This document shows, piece after piece, positions 19,973 to 27,651 of a stretch of DNA of 64,000 nucleotides (its first letter is position 1; every line of letters starts with the position of its first letter). The stretch is taken from positions 290,513 through 354,512 of the forward strand of contig NZ_KV700385.1 in the NCBI RefSeq assembly GCF_001687305.1. Direction: 5' to 3'. Position numbers and translations under genes: made by a program. The notes under the pieces are model-generated. The model saw nothing but the letters and a program-made list of their open reading frames with translations. It was not told the origin of the DNA and did no database searches. The stretch is from Actinomyces vulturis (GTDB taxonomy: Bacteria; Actinomycetota; Actinomycetes; Actinomycetales; Actinomycetaceae).

Positions 19973-21184
19973 TTAAAGGTACACAGGTTCTGGAACCAGT
20001 GTGACACCGAATGCCTGCTTAACGCGAGCGCTCACTTCGTCAGCCAGGTGGCGAATATCTGATGCACTTGCTTGGCCACGGTTGGTAATGGCCAGTGCGT
20101 GTTTCGTGGACAAGGATGCCAGGGCATCGGCCTCTAATGCAAAGCCGGGATTCATACCTGCATGATCGATCAACCACGCAGCACTCGTCTTGATCTCATC
20201 ACTGTTTGCCAGAGCAAAGCGAGGTGCTTCATCAGGCAATGTTGCGGCCTGCTCAGCAGAGAGGATGGGATTGGTAAAGAAAGAACCTACTGACCATGTG
20301 TCATGGTCAGAGGGATCAAGCACCATCCCCTTAGAGCGGCGTAGGTCAAGGACGGCTTCACGAACAGCACGAGCATCAACACGTTCTCCCATATCCACGC
20401 CCAAGTGATCGGCCAAGCCCTTGTAAGCAATAGGGGCGGACAGACTTGCCTGACGCACGGAGAAAGTCACACTCAACACCACCCAGCGCGGGGTGGGGCC
20501 CCAAGGACCTTCGGTCATGGAACGCTTGAGTGCGGAATTGCGGTAGGTGAGTTTGAGATTGGCGAATGGAATGTGAACGGGACGAGCTAACTCACGATCC
20601 CACGCGCGCACACTGGCGATAAGTTCACTCAATTCTGCACCGTAAGCTCCCACGTTTTGTACGGGGGCTGCACCAACAGTTCCGGGAATACCAGATAAAG
20701 GAGCGAATCCGCCCCAGTGATGACCAATAGCTTCGGTGACTAGTTCATCAAGCGCCGTGCCTACAGTGACAGAAAATTCTGCGCCACCGCAGCGATCATC
20801 AGCGGTCTGGGTGATGGAGTTACGAGCATCACGCAAAACCACGCCAGGGAATGGATCATCACTAGCGACGATATTAGAGCCTCCCCCCATCATGAGCAGG
20901 GGGGTGCCTGATTCATCTGCTTCGCGGATCGTGTCAATGAGTTCTGCTTCAGTGGTTGCTTCTACGTACTGCTTGACGGAGCCGCCAACGTGCAAAGTGG
21001 TGAGGTCAGCCAAAGTGAGGGATGCGGCGTCTTCACTCTTTCCGGTGGGGTAAGCAAGGGAAGGAACTGGAGTGGGAGGCTCCTCGTTGACGCTGAGCGA
21101 CATCATGCAACTTTCCCCCTGGTCAAGAGGGATATCGGGCATGGCGGTGGGCTGTGTAGGGTCACTTGTCCATGAATCTGTCAT
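19973..21184 (-). CDS. murB: UDP-N-acetylmuramate dehydrogenase
   Basis: FAD enzyme that reduces UDP-GlcNAc-enolpyruvate to UDP-MurNAc in the cytoplasmic phase of peptidoglycan synthesis, up to 403 residues. FAD-binding GGGSNIV and GIPGTVGAAPVQNVGAYG are present. So are the catalytic serine of SVGSFFTNP, which donates a proton, and a C-terminal EPVYL ending. The N-terminus has about 55 extra residues before the LTTLHVGG core. A start at the MMSLSVNEEPP methionines (about 21106), preceded by GGGGGAAAG, is a good alternative. murB near secE-nusG-rplKA is conserved in actinobacteria. Confidence 0.93.
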   Translation of the reverse strand: MTDSWTSDPTQPTAMPDIPLDQGESCMMSLSVNEEPPTPVPSLAYPTGKSEDAASLTLADLTTLHVGGSVKQYVEATTEAELIDTIREADESGTPLLMMGGGSNIVASDDPFPGVVLRDARNSITQTADDRCGGAEFSVTVGTALDELVTEAIGHHWGGFAPLSGIPGTVGAAPVQNVGAYGAELSELIASVRAWDRELARPVHIPFANLKLTYRNSALKRSMTEGPWGPTPRWVVLSVTFSVRQASLSAPIAYKGLADHLGVDMGERVDARAVREAVLDLRRSKGMVLDPSDHDTWSVGSFFTNPILSAEQAATLPDEAPRFALANSDEIKTSAAWLIDHAGMNPGFALEADALASLSTKHALAITNRGQASASDIRHLADEVSARVKQAFGVTLVPEPVYL

Positions 21185-21214
21185 GGCCCAAGCCTAGTCC
21201 TGAGGGTGGTTTTC

Positions 21215-22486
21215 CTAGGACTTCAGTCGCTGATGTTCTCCCGGAGCAGTAAGAACGCCTGCCCCGAAAAAGGCCGGGATCATTAAGAATGCGATAACGA
21301 TTTGTGCATGACGGTAGCCCACGTGCGTGGCGAGGGCGCCAAGGATAGGTGGACCAACAAGGGCTGCGCCGTAGGCAATCGTGGCGACCACGGCCACGCG
21401 AACCGTTGCCCATGCTGCGTCGTCAGAAGCAGCACTCATTCCTAACGGGTAGGCCAGTGCTGTTCCCAGGGCCCACAGGGACACGCCGATGAGCGCTCCC
21501 CATAACCACGGGCTGAATGAAAACAGAATCAGGCCGATACATACAGTGATCGTGCCTAAGCGCATCGTGTAAGTTGGCCCCCATCGATTGATAAGAGTTG
21601 TTCCTGCTAGGCGGGTGACCATCATGGAGGCGGTGAAAATAGTCAGCGCCATAGCACCAAGAGCCTCGTTGGTGTGAGATCCGAAATCGTCGGTCACGCC
21701 AAGGGCGATCCATCCAGAAGCAGCACCCTCACTAAAACCAAAGGCGAGCAGCAGCAAGCCGATCCCCACGGTGCGGCGTTCTTTCCACGCTTGACGCGCC
21801 TGGGGTGCGGCGGCGCGCGGCGCTTCGGGGGTGGGTGCTTCACCGGCAGAGGGTGCGCCCGCAGCAGTGACAGGGGTGGTGCTTCGGGGGACGGGGAGTA
21901 CCCAGGCAGTGGCCACGCACGTGGAGGTCAGGACTACTGCGCACACCACACTCATGTGGATGAGAAAGGAAACATCGTGGCTGACAATGAGAGAGGTAAA
22001 GAATGCGGCAATCACAGTACCCAGGCTCCACATGGCGTGGAATCGAGGAATGATGCTACTGCCCCACGCTTGTTCAGCTGGCCCTGATGCGGCGTTGAAA
22101 CAGGTGGACCATACTCCGGAGCCCATTTGCGCCACACAGAGCAATGCCATTACAAGGATGGTATATCCACCGATTGTGGCCAGGCACAGCCCCACCATGC
22201 ATACGCAGTACCAAGTTGCCGAGAGGATAAGTGCTTTGCTCAGGCCGAGCCATTGCGCAATGGCTCCTGAAACGGGCATAGACGATAGTGTGCCCAGGCT
22301 TCCCACAAGCAGAACGCCAGCAATTCCTGAGGCGTCGAGGGAGAGCATGCCACGAACGCTAGGAATGCGAGCGAACCATGTCCCCATGACAATGCCGTGC
22401 ATTAGGAAGAGAACAGCAACACTGATAGCGGCCTGACGTGCACGAACGTCACGGCTGGGCCGTGATGCGGTGTGCTGGGGTGTCAT
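21215..22486 (-). CDS. Major facilitator superfamily transporter
   Basis: Twelve-helix inner-membrane transporter, 423 residues, of the branch that includes YbjJ-like and sugar-efflux carriers. The first half opens with the hydrophobic HGIVMGTWFARIPSVRG. A charged, Ala/Pro-rich central loop (about residues 205-240) separates the halves. Its GGAG-TAACC-ATG ribosome site lies inside the end of the preceding MaoC-like gene, with a 2-bp gap, so the two are cotranscribed. The substrate cannot be read from the sequence. Confidence 0.85.
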   Translation of the reverse strand: MTPQHTASRPSRDVRARQAAISVAVLFLMHGIVMGTWFARIPSVRGMLSLDASGIAGVLLVGSLGTLSSMPVSGAIAQWLGLSKALILSATWYCVCMVGLCLATIGGYTILVMALLCVAQMGSGVWSTCFNAASGPAEQAWGSSIIPRFHAMWSLGTVIAAFFTSLIVSHDVSFLIHMSVVCAVVLTSTCVATAWVLPVPRSTTPVTAAGAPSAGEAPTPEAPRAAAPQARQAWKERRTVGIGLLLLAFGFSEGAASGWIALGVTDDFGSHTNEALGAMALTIFTASMMVTRLAGTTLINRWGPTYTMRLGTITVCIGLILFSFSPWLWGALIGVSLWALGTALAYPLGMSAASDDAAWATVRVAVVATIAYGAALVGPPILGALATHVGYRHAQIVIAFLMIPAFFGAGVLTAPGEHQRLKS

Positions 22487-22488
22487 GG

Positions 22489-23316
22489 TTACTCCGTGTG
22501 GCGGTATGTCACTCGTAGGACGGGATGTTGGTTATGAATGAGGGTAGCGCCCTTGTCTGAGCACAAGAAGCCCACTGTTGCACCGCTAGACGAAACCGGC
22601 ACCATGGACAGGTATGTCATACGCCATGAGGTGGCATGACCTGCATGCTGTGCATCCTTGGCTAGAGCCAGGGTTGCCAGGAGTGACCCGTGAGCGACAA
22701 GTGCTCCCTCACGGCCAGGCAGGTAAACACACGCTGCATCAGGATCCCGATGAATGGAGTTACGGTCGCCGCTAAGTTCACTCCACTGAGCCAATAAGGA
22801 CGGTGTTAGCGTCGCAATATATTGCGACGCCGCCTGGTCACCATGGTTCGCATCATCAGCAACCATTTCTGGTGTTTGAGTCTTTTCATGGCCAGGATTA
22901 ATTTTAGGAGCCGCCTCGTCACAAATTTGCGTCATCCCTTGCCATGATTGTGCTCTGGCATAGAGATCAGTGATAGAGACATTGCGCTCAGTATCGACGG
23001 GAGTGCAGTAACGGTGAGTGAAGATTTCCCATCCTGCACGTTCACTGCGTTGCAAGGAGAAGGAAGGCTTGCAGGAATCAGTGAGGGTGATCGTGGTTGA
23101 GCGGTGAATGAGTCCATCCCATGTCCAGCCGTTATCCTCGAAAGCCTGCTGCTGGTGAGGAAGACTGGCAAGCCACCAAGTCATGGGGGTAAGGGCTCGA
23201 GCCAGAAGAGAGTCGTCAGCGAATGAAAAGTTAGATGAGGGGAAGGAGGATGATGGCGAAGCAAGGAGGGTAGATACGCAAAACCCCACCAACTGCGTGT
23301 TGATGGGGTTTACCAT
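22489..23316 (-). CDS. Two-domain MaoC/HTD2-like dehydratase
   Basis: Predicted 3-hydroxyacyl-thioester dehydratase with two hot-dog halves, 275 residues. The C-terminal half has the hydratase signature WSELSGDRNSIHRDPDAA, with the catalytic Asp and His in the D-R-N-x-I-H pattern. It continues with GALVAHGSLLATLAL. The N-terminal half includes ALTPMTWWLASLPHQ, as in HTD2-like proteins. A linker of about 45 residues between the halves contains a 22-bp DNA palindrome. Its place after rpmG matches the hadA-hadB position in mycobacteria, suggesting a fatty-acid role. The ATG used lies inside a terminator-like hairpin (23280-23310), so the true start is uncertain. Confidence 0.75.
   Translation of the reverse strand: MVNPINTQLVGFCVSTLLASPSSSFPSSNFSFADDSLLARALTPMTWWLASLPHQQQAFEDNGWTWDGLIHRSTTITLTDSCKPSFSLQRSERAGWEIFTHRYCTPVDTERNVSITDLYARAQSWQGMTQICDEAAPKINPGHEKTQTPEMVADDANHGDQAASQYIATLTPSLLAQWSELSGDRNSIHRDPDAACVYLPGREGALVAHGSLLATLALAKDAQHAGHATSWRMTYLSMVPVSSSGATVGFLCSDKGATLIHNQHPVLRVTYRHTE
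22809..22830. repeat. Perfect 22-bp palindrome inside the MaoC-like gene
   Basis: GCGTCGCAATA followed directly by its reverse complement gives 22 bp of perfect dyad symmetry with no spacer. It falls in the part encoding the variable interdomain linker. It looks like a protein-binding site rather than a hairpin. Confidence 0.7.
23280..23310 (-). terminator. Likely rpmG terminator
   Basis: AAACCCCA-C-CAAC (23280-23292) pairs with GTTG-A-TGGGGTTT (23298-23310) apart from one mismatch. On the minus strand the stem ends in GGGGTTTT. It lies 37 bp after the rpmG stop and overlaps the apparent N-terminus of the MaoC-like gene. Confidence 0.65.
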
Positions 23317-23346
23317 TGCTGTGGATCCCGCGCGTGCGGGAAAAAA

Positions 23347-23517
23347 TCAGCGGGTCTCGCGGTGCTCGGTGTGCTTACCGCAGCGAGAGCAGAACTTGGG
23401 AAGGGCAAGACGATCCGGCGTGTTACGACGGTTCTTCTTGGTGATGTAGTTGCGCTCCTTGCACTCCGAGCAAGCCAGAGTGATCTTGGGGCGAACGTCG
23501 CTGGACTTGCTGGCCAC
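23347..23517 (-). CDS. rpmG: 50S ribosomal protein L33
   Basis: L33 of the large ribosomal subunit, 56 residues, starting with GTG at 23515-23517 after a GAGGAG site. The zinc-ribbon cysteines are intact as CSEC (16 and 19) and CSRC (43 and 46). It is therefore the zinc-containing form, not the cysteine-free paralogue made under zinc starvation. The core [13 protein letters not shown] is typical. It is followed by the MaoC-like gene and preceded by tRNA-Met. Confidence 0.96.
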   Translation of the reverse strand: MASKSSDVRPKITLACSECKERNYITKKNRRNTPDRLALPKFCSRCGKHTEHRETR

Positions 23518-23576
23518 GTTGGACTCCTCTTCTTGATCCTCGAGCAGCCCGTATGGTGCTGTACTCGAACCTTGCG

Positions 23577-23650
23577 TAGCGGGGGAGGGACTCGAACCCT
23601 CGACCTCACGATTATGAGTCGTGCGCTCTAACCAGCTGAGCTACCTCGCC
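23577..23650 (-). tRNA. tRNA-Met (anticodon CAT), unusual acceptor stem
   Basis: Read on the minus strand, GGCGAGGTAGCTCAG begins the molecule. The anticodon loop is CTCATAA and the T-arm is GAGGG-TTCGAGT-CCCTC. The 3' acceptor strand is CCCCGCT, giving a G-U pair at 1-72 and an A-C mismatch at 5-68, where a matching CCTCGCC would be expected. CCA is not encoded. The lack of a C1-A72 mismatch and of three GC pairs in the anticodon stem points to an elongator. Confidence 0.85.
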
Positions 23651-23690
23651 ATGATGGAAACGGCGAGCATTACGCTCGCCGCTCTACCAG

Positions 23691-23763
23691 AGCCCCGAAA
23701 GGGAATCGAACCCTTGACCTTCTCCTTACCATGGAGATGCTCTGCCGACTGAGCTATCGGGGC
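23691..23763 (-). tRNA. tRNA-Thr (anticodon GGT)
   Basis: The acceptor stem GCCCCGA/TCGGGGC is perfect. The anticodon stem TCTCC/GGAGA encloses ATGGTAA, giving anticodon GGT. The T-loop is TTCGATT. A hairpin (CGGCGAGC/GCTCGCCG, 23661-23681) separates it from tRNA-Met and may be a processing signal. Confidence 0.96.
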
Positions 23764-23867
23764 AACGAGCGGAAGCCTATGTCATAGTGTTTTGCTTTCG
23801 CAACTCCACCTGACGTGGCATCCCTCACGTGGCACCAATCTGGCGATTGATGTCATCACCGAGGTGA

Positions 23868-23952
23868 TGGTGGCGGGTGAGGGATTCGAACCCCCGTAGC
23901 ATTACGCGGCTGATTTACAGTCAGCTCCCATTGGCCGCTCGGGCAACCCGCC
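23868..23952 (-). tRNA. tRNA-Tyr (anticodon GTA)
   Basis: The acceptor stem GGCGGGT/ACCCGCC is perfect and the CCA end is encoded. The anticodon loop contains CTGTAAA. A long variable arm (about 13 nt) marks a class II tRNA. It is first in the tRNA-Tyr/Thr/Met/rpmG series on the minus strand. Confidence 0.96.
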
Positions 23953-24206
23953 TTTGCATTCACGATGGAATGGAATGCGACATGGAGATCGCAGTTCCGC
24001 TGTCATCGCGGTGCCATGGAACAATAGCAAGCCAGAGGGGCTGTGCGCCAATCGCAACAATAGGAGGCTACTCACATTTATGATGAGGTCACGTCCCTCA
24101 TGCCGCGATAAGACAGCCTCTTTACGCTTGATGGGGCACCATCATATCCCCCAGGCAAACCATCACGACTGCACACAATTCGCAGTATTTCAACGAAAGG
24201 CACGCT

Positions 24207-24704
24207 ATGGCTTCCGATTCTTCATTTGACGTTGTTTCCAAACTTGACCGCCAGGAAGTGGATAACGCTGTCAACCAGTGCGCGAAAGAAATCGCCCAGC
24301 GCTACGACTTTCGCGGCGTGGATGCCAGCGTGGAACTGTCCGGTGATGTGATCACTCTCAAGGCCAACTCTGCTGAACGCGTTCTGGCTATTCTCGACGT
24401 TCTGGAGTCCAAGTTGTTCCGTCGAGGCGTTTCACTCAAGGCACTCGACCTGGGCGATAAGGAACCTAAGGCACAGGGCAAGATTTACGTACTGGCTTGC
24501 CCACTGCGCGAAGGCCTCACCCAGGAGGTAGCCAAAAAGATCACCAAGGCAATTCGTGACGAATTCCCCAAGGGCGTGAAAGCTCTTATTCAAGGTGATG
24601 AGGTACGGGTCTCCTCCAAGAGCCGCGACGAGCTTCAAGCGGTCATCGCCATGTTAAAAAACCTAGATGTCGACGCCGCCCTTCAGTTCACCAACTACCG
24701 CTAA
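24207..24704 (+). CDS. yajQ: YajQ-family cyclic-di-GMP-binding / nucleotide-binding protein
   Basis: Small cytoplasmic protein of the UPF0234/YajQ family, 165 residues. Members have two ferredoxin-like domains and in some proteobacteria bind c-di-GMP; the role in actinobacteria is unknown. Conserved stretches are [20 protein letters not shown] at the N-terminus, [10 protein letters not shown], and the C-terminal LQFTNYR. GAAAGG precedes the ATG. From memory, the homologue Rv0566c lies near htpX and the polyprenyl synthase in M. tuberculosis, an order also found here. An 81-nt inverted repeat follows the gene. Confidence 0.93.
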   Translation: MASDSSFDVVSKLDRQEVDNAVNQCAKEIAQRYDFRGVDASVELSGDVITLKANSAERVLAILDVLESKLFRRGVSLKALDLGDKEPKAQGKIYVLACPLREGLTQEVAKKITKAIRDEFPKGVKALIQGDEVRVSSKSRDELQAVIAMLKNLDVDAALQFTNYR

Positions 24705-24769
24705 CCCCTCCCCCATTAGCCTTCTCGCGCCGTCGTGCGACCTGGCAAACTCACCAACCGAACCTATTC

Positions 24770-24850
24770 ACTACGACGCCGAGTACACACTTCCACTGTT
24801 CTCTCACCTCAGATAAGAGAGCCAGGAAGCCCTGTACTCGGCGTCGTAGT
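24770..24850. repeat. 81-nt inverted repeat with 18-bp base stem
   Basis: ACTACGACGCCGAGTACA (24770-24787) and its exact complement (24833-24850) enclose 45 nt. That interior contains two nested short stems, CTTCC/GGAAG and TCTCT/AGAGA. It lies between converging yajQ and htpX. It may be a bidirectional terminator, a structured RNA or a small element. Confidence 0.7.
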
Positions 24851-24926
24851 TATATCTGGAGCCCGGACTACATCACTGATCTCTCCCGATCAGGTGACCA
24901 TAGCCAAGGGCAAGTGACCTGGCGCC

Positions 24927-25799
24927 TTAGTAACCGGCCATCTCCTCCAGGCGCTTGATACGCTCCTCCATCGGAGGATGAGTGGCAAACATGTTGCGAC
25001 TTAGCCCACCAAAGGGGTTGGCGATCATCATGGCGCTGAGAGGTTCCACCTTCGGATGTTCAGGCAGAGGGCGTGCCGCCACGCCCCCACTGAGTTTGCT
25101 AAGAGCACTCGCCAAAGCAAGCGGATCTTCCGTAAGCAGCGCACCGTCATGATCAGCATCGAACTCACGCGTTCGAGAAACAGCAAAACGAACGAAAGTG
25201 GCTGCGAAAGGCGCCAGCAAGGCAATGAGTAAAAGAGCAATGGGATTGCCATTACGACGGTCTTCGCTGCGACCAGCACCCATATAAAGCATCATTGAAG
25301 AAATGCTTCCGACCAGGCCTGCGATACCTGCGGCCACGGAGCCGGTGAGGATGTCACGGTTGTAGACGTGGGAGAGTTCGTGGCCGAGCACGCCACGGAG
25401 TTCACGTTCGTTAAGCAGGTGCAGAATGCCTTCCGTGCAGCAGACGGCGGCGTGACGTGGGTTGCGTCCAGTGGCGAATGCGTTGGGGCTCATCGTGGGG
25501 GCCACGAAGAGATCGGGCATGGGCTGACCGGCCTTCTGGGAGAGTTCACGGACCACCTTGTACATGACGGGTTGCTCGTGTTCGCTGACCGGGTAGGCAT
25601 TCATGGAACTGACAGCGAGTTTGTCAGAGTTCCAGTAGGAGTAGGCGGTCTGCCCCACTCCGAGAAGTCCAAATCCGATAATCCAAATCGGGTTACCGGT
25701 GTTTTCGGCGATGAGGTAGCCGATTCCAATGAGCAGTGCCCATAGTGCACCGATAAGGAAGAGTGTTTTCAACCCGTTGTGATGGTTGGTGCTATGCAT
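24927..25799 (-). CDS. htpX: Membrane zinc metalloprotease HtpX
   Basis: Integral-membrane M48B protease for quality control of membrane proteins under stress, 290 residues. Two N-terminal membrane spans (about residues 12-30 and 38-54) precede the zinc motif HELSH at 140-144. A second pair of hydrophobic segments follows, then the third zinc ligand in REFDADHDGA. Length and domain order are normal. The ATG at 25797-25799 forms the end of a 14-bp hairpin that otherwise looks like the fprA terminator, so its start region has no free ribosome site. Confidence 0.94.
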   Translation of the reverse strand: MHSTNHHNGLKTLFLIGALWALLIGIGYLIAENTGNPIWIIGFGLLGVGQTAYSYWNSDKLAVSSMNAYPVSEHEQPVMYKVVRELSQKAGQPMPDLFVAPTMSPNAFATGRNPRHAAVCCTEGILHLLNERELRGVLGHELSHVYNRDILTGSVAAGIAGLVGSISSMMLYMGAGRSEDRRNGNPIALLLIALLAPFAATFVRFAVSRTREFDADHDGALLTEDPLALASALSKLSGGVAARPLPEHPKVEPLSAMMIANPFGGLSRNMFATHPPMEERIKRLEEMAGY

Positions 25800-25829
25800 A
25801 ACCCCCAGCCTACAAGGCTGGGGGTTATG
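25797..25829 (-). terminator. Hairpin overlapping the htpX start codon
   Basis: CATAACCCCCAGCC (25797-25810), loop TACAA, and GGCTGGGGGTTATG (25816-25829) pair perfectly. The position, 66 bp past the fprA stop, fits a terminator. The htpX ATG is included in the stem. Confidence 0.7.
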
Positions 25830-25894
25830 ACGTGGTTTGCGGTTCGCCTAAGGCGCAGCACTGGTGAGTGATTTTGCCATCAGACAGAATGCAC

Positions 25895-27382
25895 TCAGTC
25901 AGCCAGGCGATGGGCCACGCGCTCGGGGACGCGGTCAGCGTGAGGCTGAGCGATAAGGTCCTCAGGAGCGCCCTGGCCGCGGGAAATAGCGGTCATCGCG
26001 TCACGGCTAACAACCTTGACGCGTTCGCGGGTCTTGGCTTCACCGCTGGTCACGATGACTTCACCGTAATTTTCACCCAACTCGCGCTCGTAAGCGTCGA
26101 GCAGTTCCCACCCTTCCCAGGTGGTGTAGTCCACGCCCTGGTCTGCGAGCCAGGCGAGCATGGCATCATGACCAACCTGGGTTTCATCCTCGGTGGTGGC
26201 GTGCAGGAGTCCGGCCTGTGCATCTTCAACGAGGTTGGCAATGGTTTCTTGAGCATCGGACTTGGTGGAGCCGATCAGGCCGATGGGTCCGCGACGGATC
26301 CAGCCAGTGGCGTAGACGCCGCGCATGGGCTGGCCTTCGGCTTCCATGACACGACCACCTTCGTTGGGGATGACGTGGCGGGCGTCGTCGAAAGGCAGGC
26401 CTTCGATGGGGCTGCCGGCGTAACCGACTGCGCGGTAGATGGACTGAACGGGCCAGTCACGATACTCGCCGGTGCCTTCCACATTGCCGTCACCAGTCAG
26501 GCGGGTACGTTCGGTGCGCAAGCCAACGACGTGTCCATCCTCATCGGTGAGCACCTCGTGGGGTGCCTGGAAGAGGTGGATGTGGATACGGTGGGAGGCG
26601 GTGAGTTCCTCGGGTTCCTGCATGGCATAACCCTCGAGGGCCTTGACTACCTGGCGCTGCTGATTGGAGGAACGCAGCGCCTCTTCGGAGCCCTTGTCAT
26701 ATTCGAAGTCTTCTTCGTCAACGAGCACGTCAACGTCAGGCTGTTTGCCCAGTTCACGCAGTTCGAGGGGGGTGAATTTCACCTGGGCGGGGCCACGACG
26801 CCCGAAGACGTGAACGTCGGTGCAGGGGTTGTTCTTTAGGCCTTCTGCCACGTTGGCGGGCACTTCGGTAACCATGAGATCTTCGGAGTGCTTGGCAAGC
26901 ACGCGAGCAATATCCAACCCCACGTTGCCTACGCCGATCACGGCGACTTCCTTGGCTTCCAGAGGCCAGGTGCGGGGGTGGTCGGGGTGTCCGTCATACC
27001 AGGAGACGAAGTCTGCGCCGCCGTAGCATTCGGGGGCGTCAACACCGGGAATGGGCAACGGTGCATCAGTATCGGCGCCGGTGGAGAAGATCAGGGCGTC
27101 GTAATGCTCTTGGAGCTGAGCCACGCTCACGTCACGGCCAACTTCGACGTTGCCGATGAGGCGGATATCGCCGCGCTGGAGAATCTTGTAGAGCGCCACG
27201 ATGATCTGCTTGATGCGCGGATGATCGGGGGCCACGCCATAGCGAACCAGACCATAGGGGGCAGGAAGACGCTCGAACAGATCGATATTCACATCAAGTC
27301 CAGATTTGGACAGAATGTCTGAGGCATAAATTCCTGCGGGTCCTGCGCCGATAACGGCAACAGACAATGGACGCGTATTCAC
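25895..27382 (-). CDS. fprA: Ferredoxin/flavodoxin-NADP reductase, FprA type
   Basis: FAD- and NADPH-binding oxidoreductase of the adrenodoxin-reductase family, 495 residues. It passes electrons between NADPH and ferredoxins for P450s or iron-sulfur biogenesis. The FAD motif GAGPAG is at residues 12-17, the NADP motif GVGNVGLDIAR near 155, and the family signature GWIRRGPIGLIGSTKSDA near 370. It is about 40 residues longer than the mycobacterial protein (family knowledge), mainly at the C-terminus. No ferredoxin or P450 gene lies next to it. ATG start; single-gene unit. Confidence 0.93.
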   Translation of the reverse strand: MNTRPLSVAVIGAGPAGIYASDILSKSGLDVNIDLFERLPAPYGLVRYGVAPDHPRIKQIIVALYKILQRGDIRLIGNVEVGRDVSVAQLQEHYDALIFSTGADTDAPLPIPGVDAPECYGGADFVSWYDGHPDHPRTWPLEAKEVAVIGVGNVGLDIARVLAKHSEDLMVTEVPANVAEGLKNNPCTDVHVFGRRGPAQVKFTPLELRELGKQPDVDVLVDEEDFEYDKGSEEALRSSNQQRQVVKALEGYAMQEPEELTASHRIHIHLFQAPHEVLTDEDGHVVGLRTERTRLTGDGNVEGTGEYRDWPVQSIYRAVGYAGSPIEGLPFDDARHVIPNEGGRVMEAEGQPMRGVYATGWIRRGPIGLIGSTKSDAQETIANLVEDAQAGLLHATTEDETQVGHDAMLAWLADQGVDYTTWEGWELLDAYERELGENYGEVIVTSGEAKTRERVKVVSRDAMTAISRGQGAPEDLIAQPHADRVPERVAHRLAD

Positions 27383-27571
27383 GAGCGGTCAATCCTGTAG
27401 ATAGAGTGCAACAAACGCCTTTAGTGTACGCAGGTGTTACCCAATTCAGGGCGCCTGGAAAGGTGGCTTTAGCCTCACCTCACACAATTTATCCACAAGG
27501 AGAAACAGGCACAGTGGCGTAAGTCATCGCCCACTTGCCACCTATGTATCTGTTCAGCCCTACATCAAACA

Positions 27572-27609
27572 GACGTGGGTACCTCACCACCATGTGAGGC
27601 ACCCACGTC
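27572..27609 (-). terminator. Terminator of the surface-protein gene
   Basis: GACGTGGGT-A-CCTCAC (27572-27587) pairs with GTGAGG-C-ACCCACGTC (27594-27609), with one mismatch. On the minus strand it is followed by TGTTTGATG. It lies about 40 bp after the stop of the LPXTG protein. Confidence 0.75.
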
Positions 27610-27651
27610 CCTAACGGCAATATCAACAATTACCGTAATGATTCGCCATCA

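Noticed and set aside
25868..26839. A long open frame antisense to fprA
   Set aside because: The minus-strand protein is a clear full-length FprA; the antisense frame has no motif or start signal.
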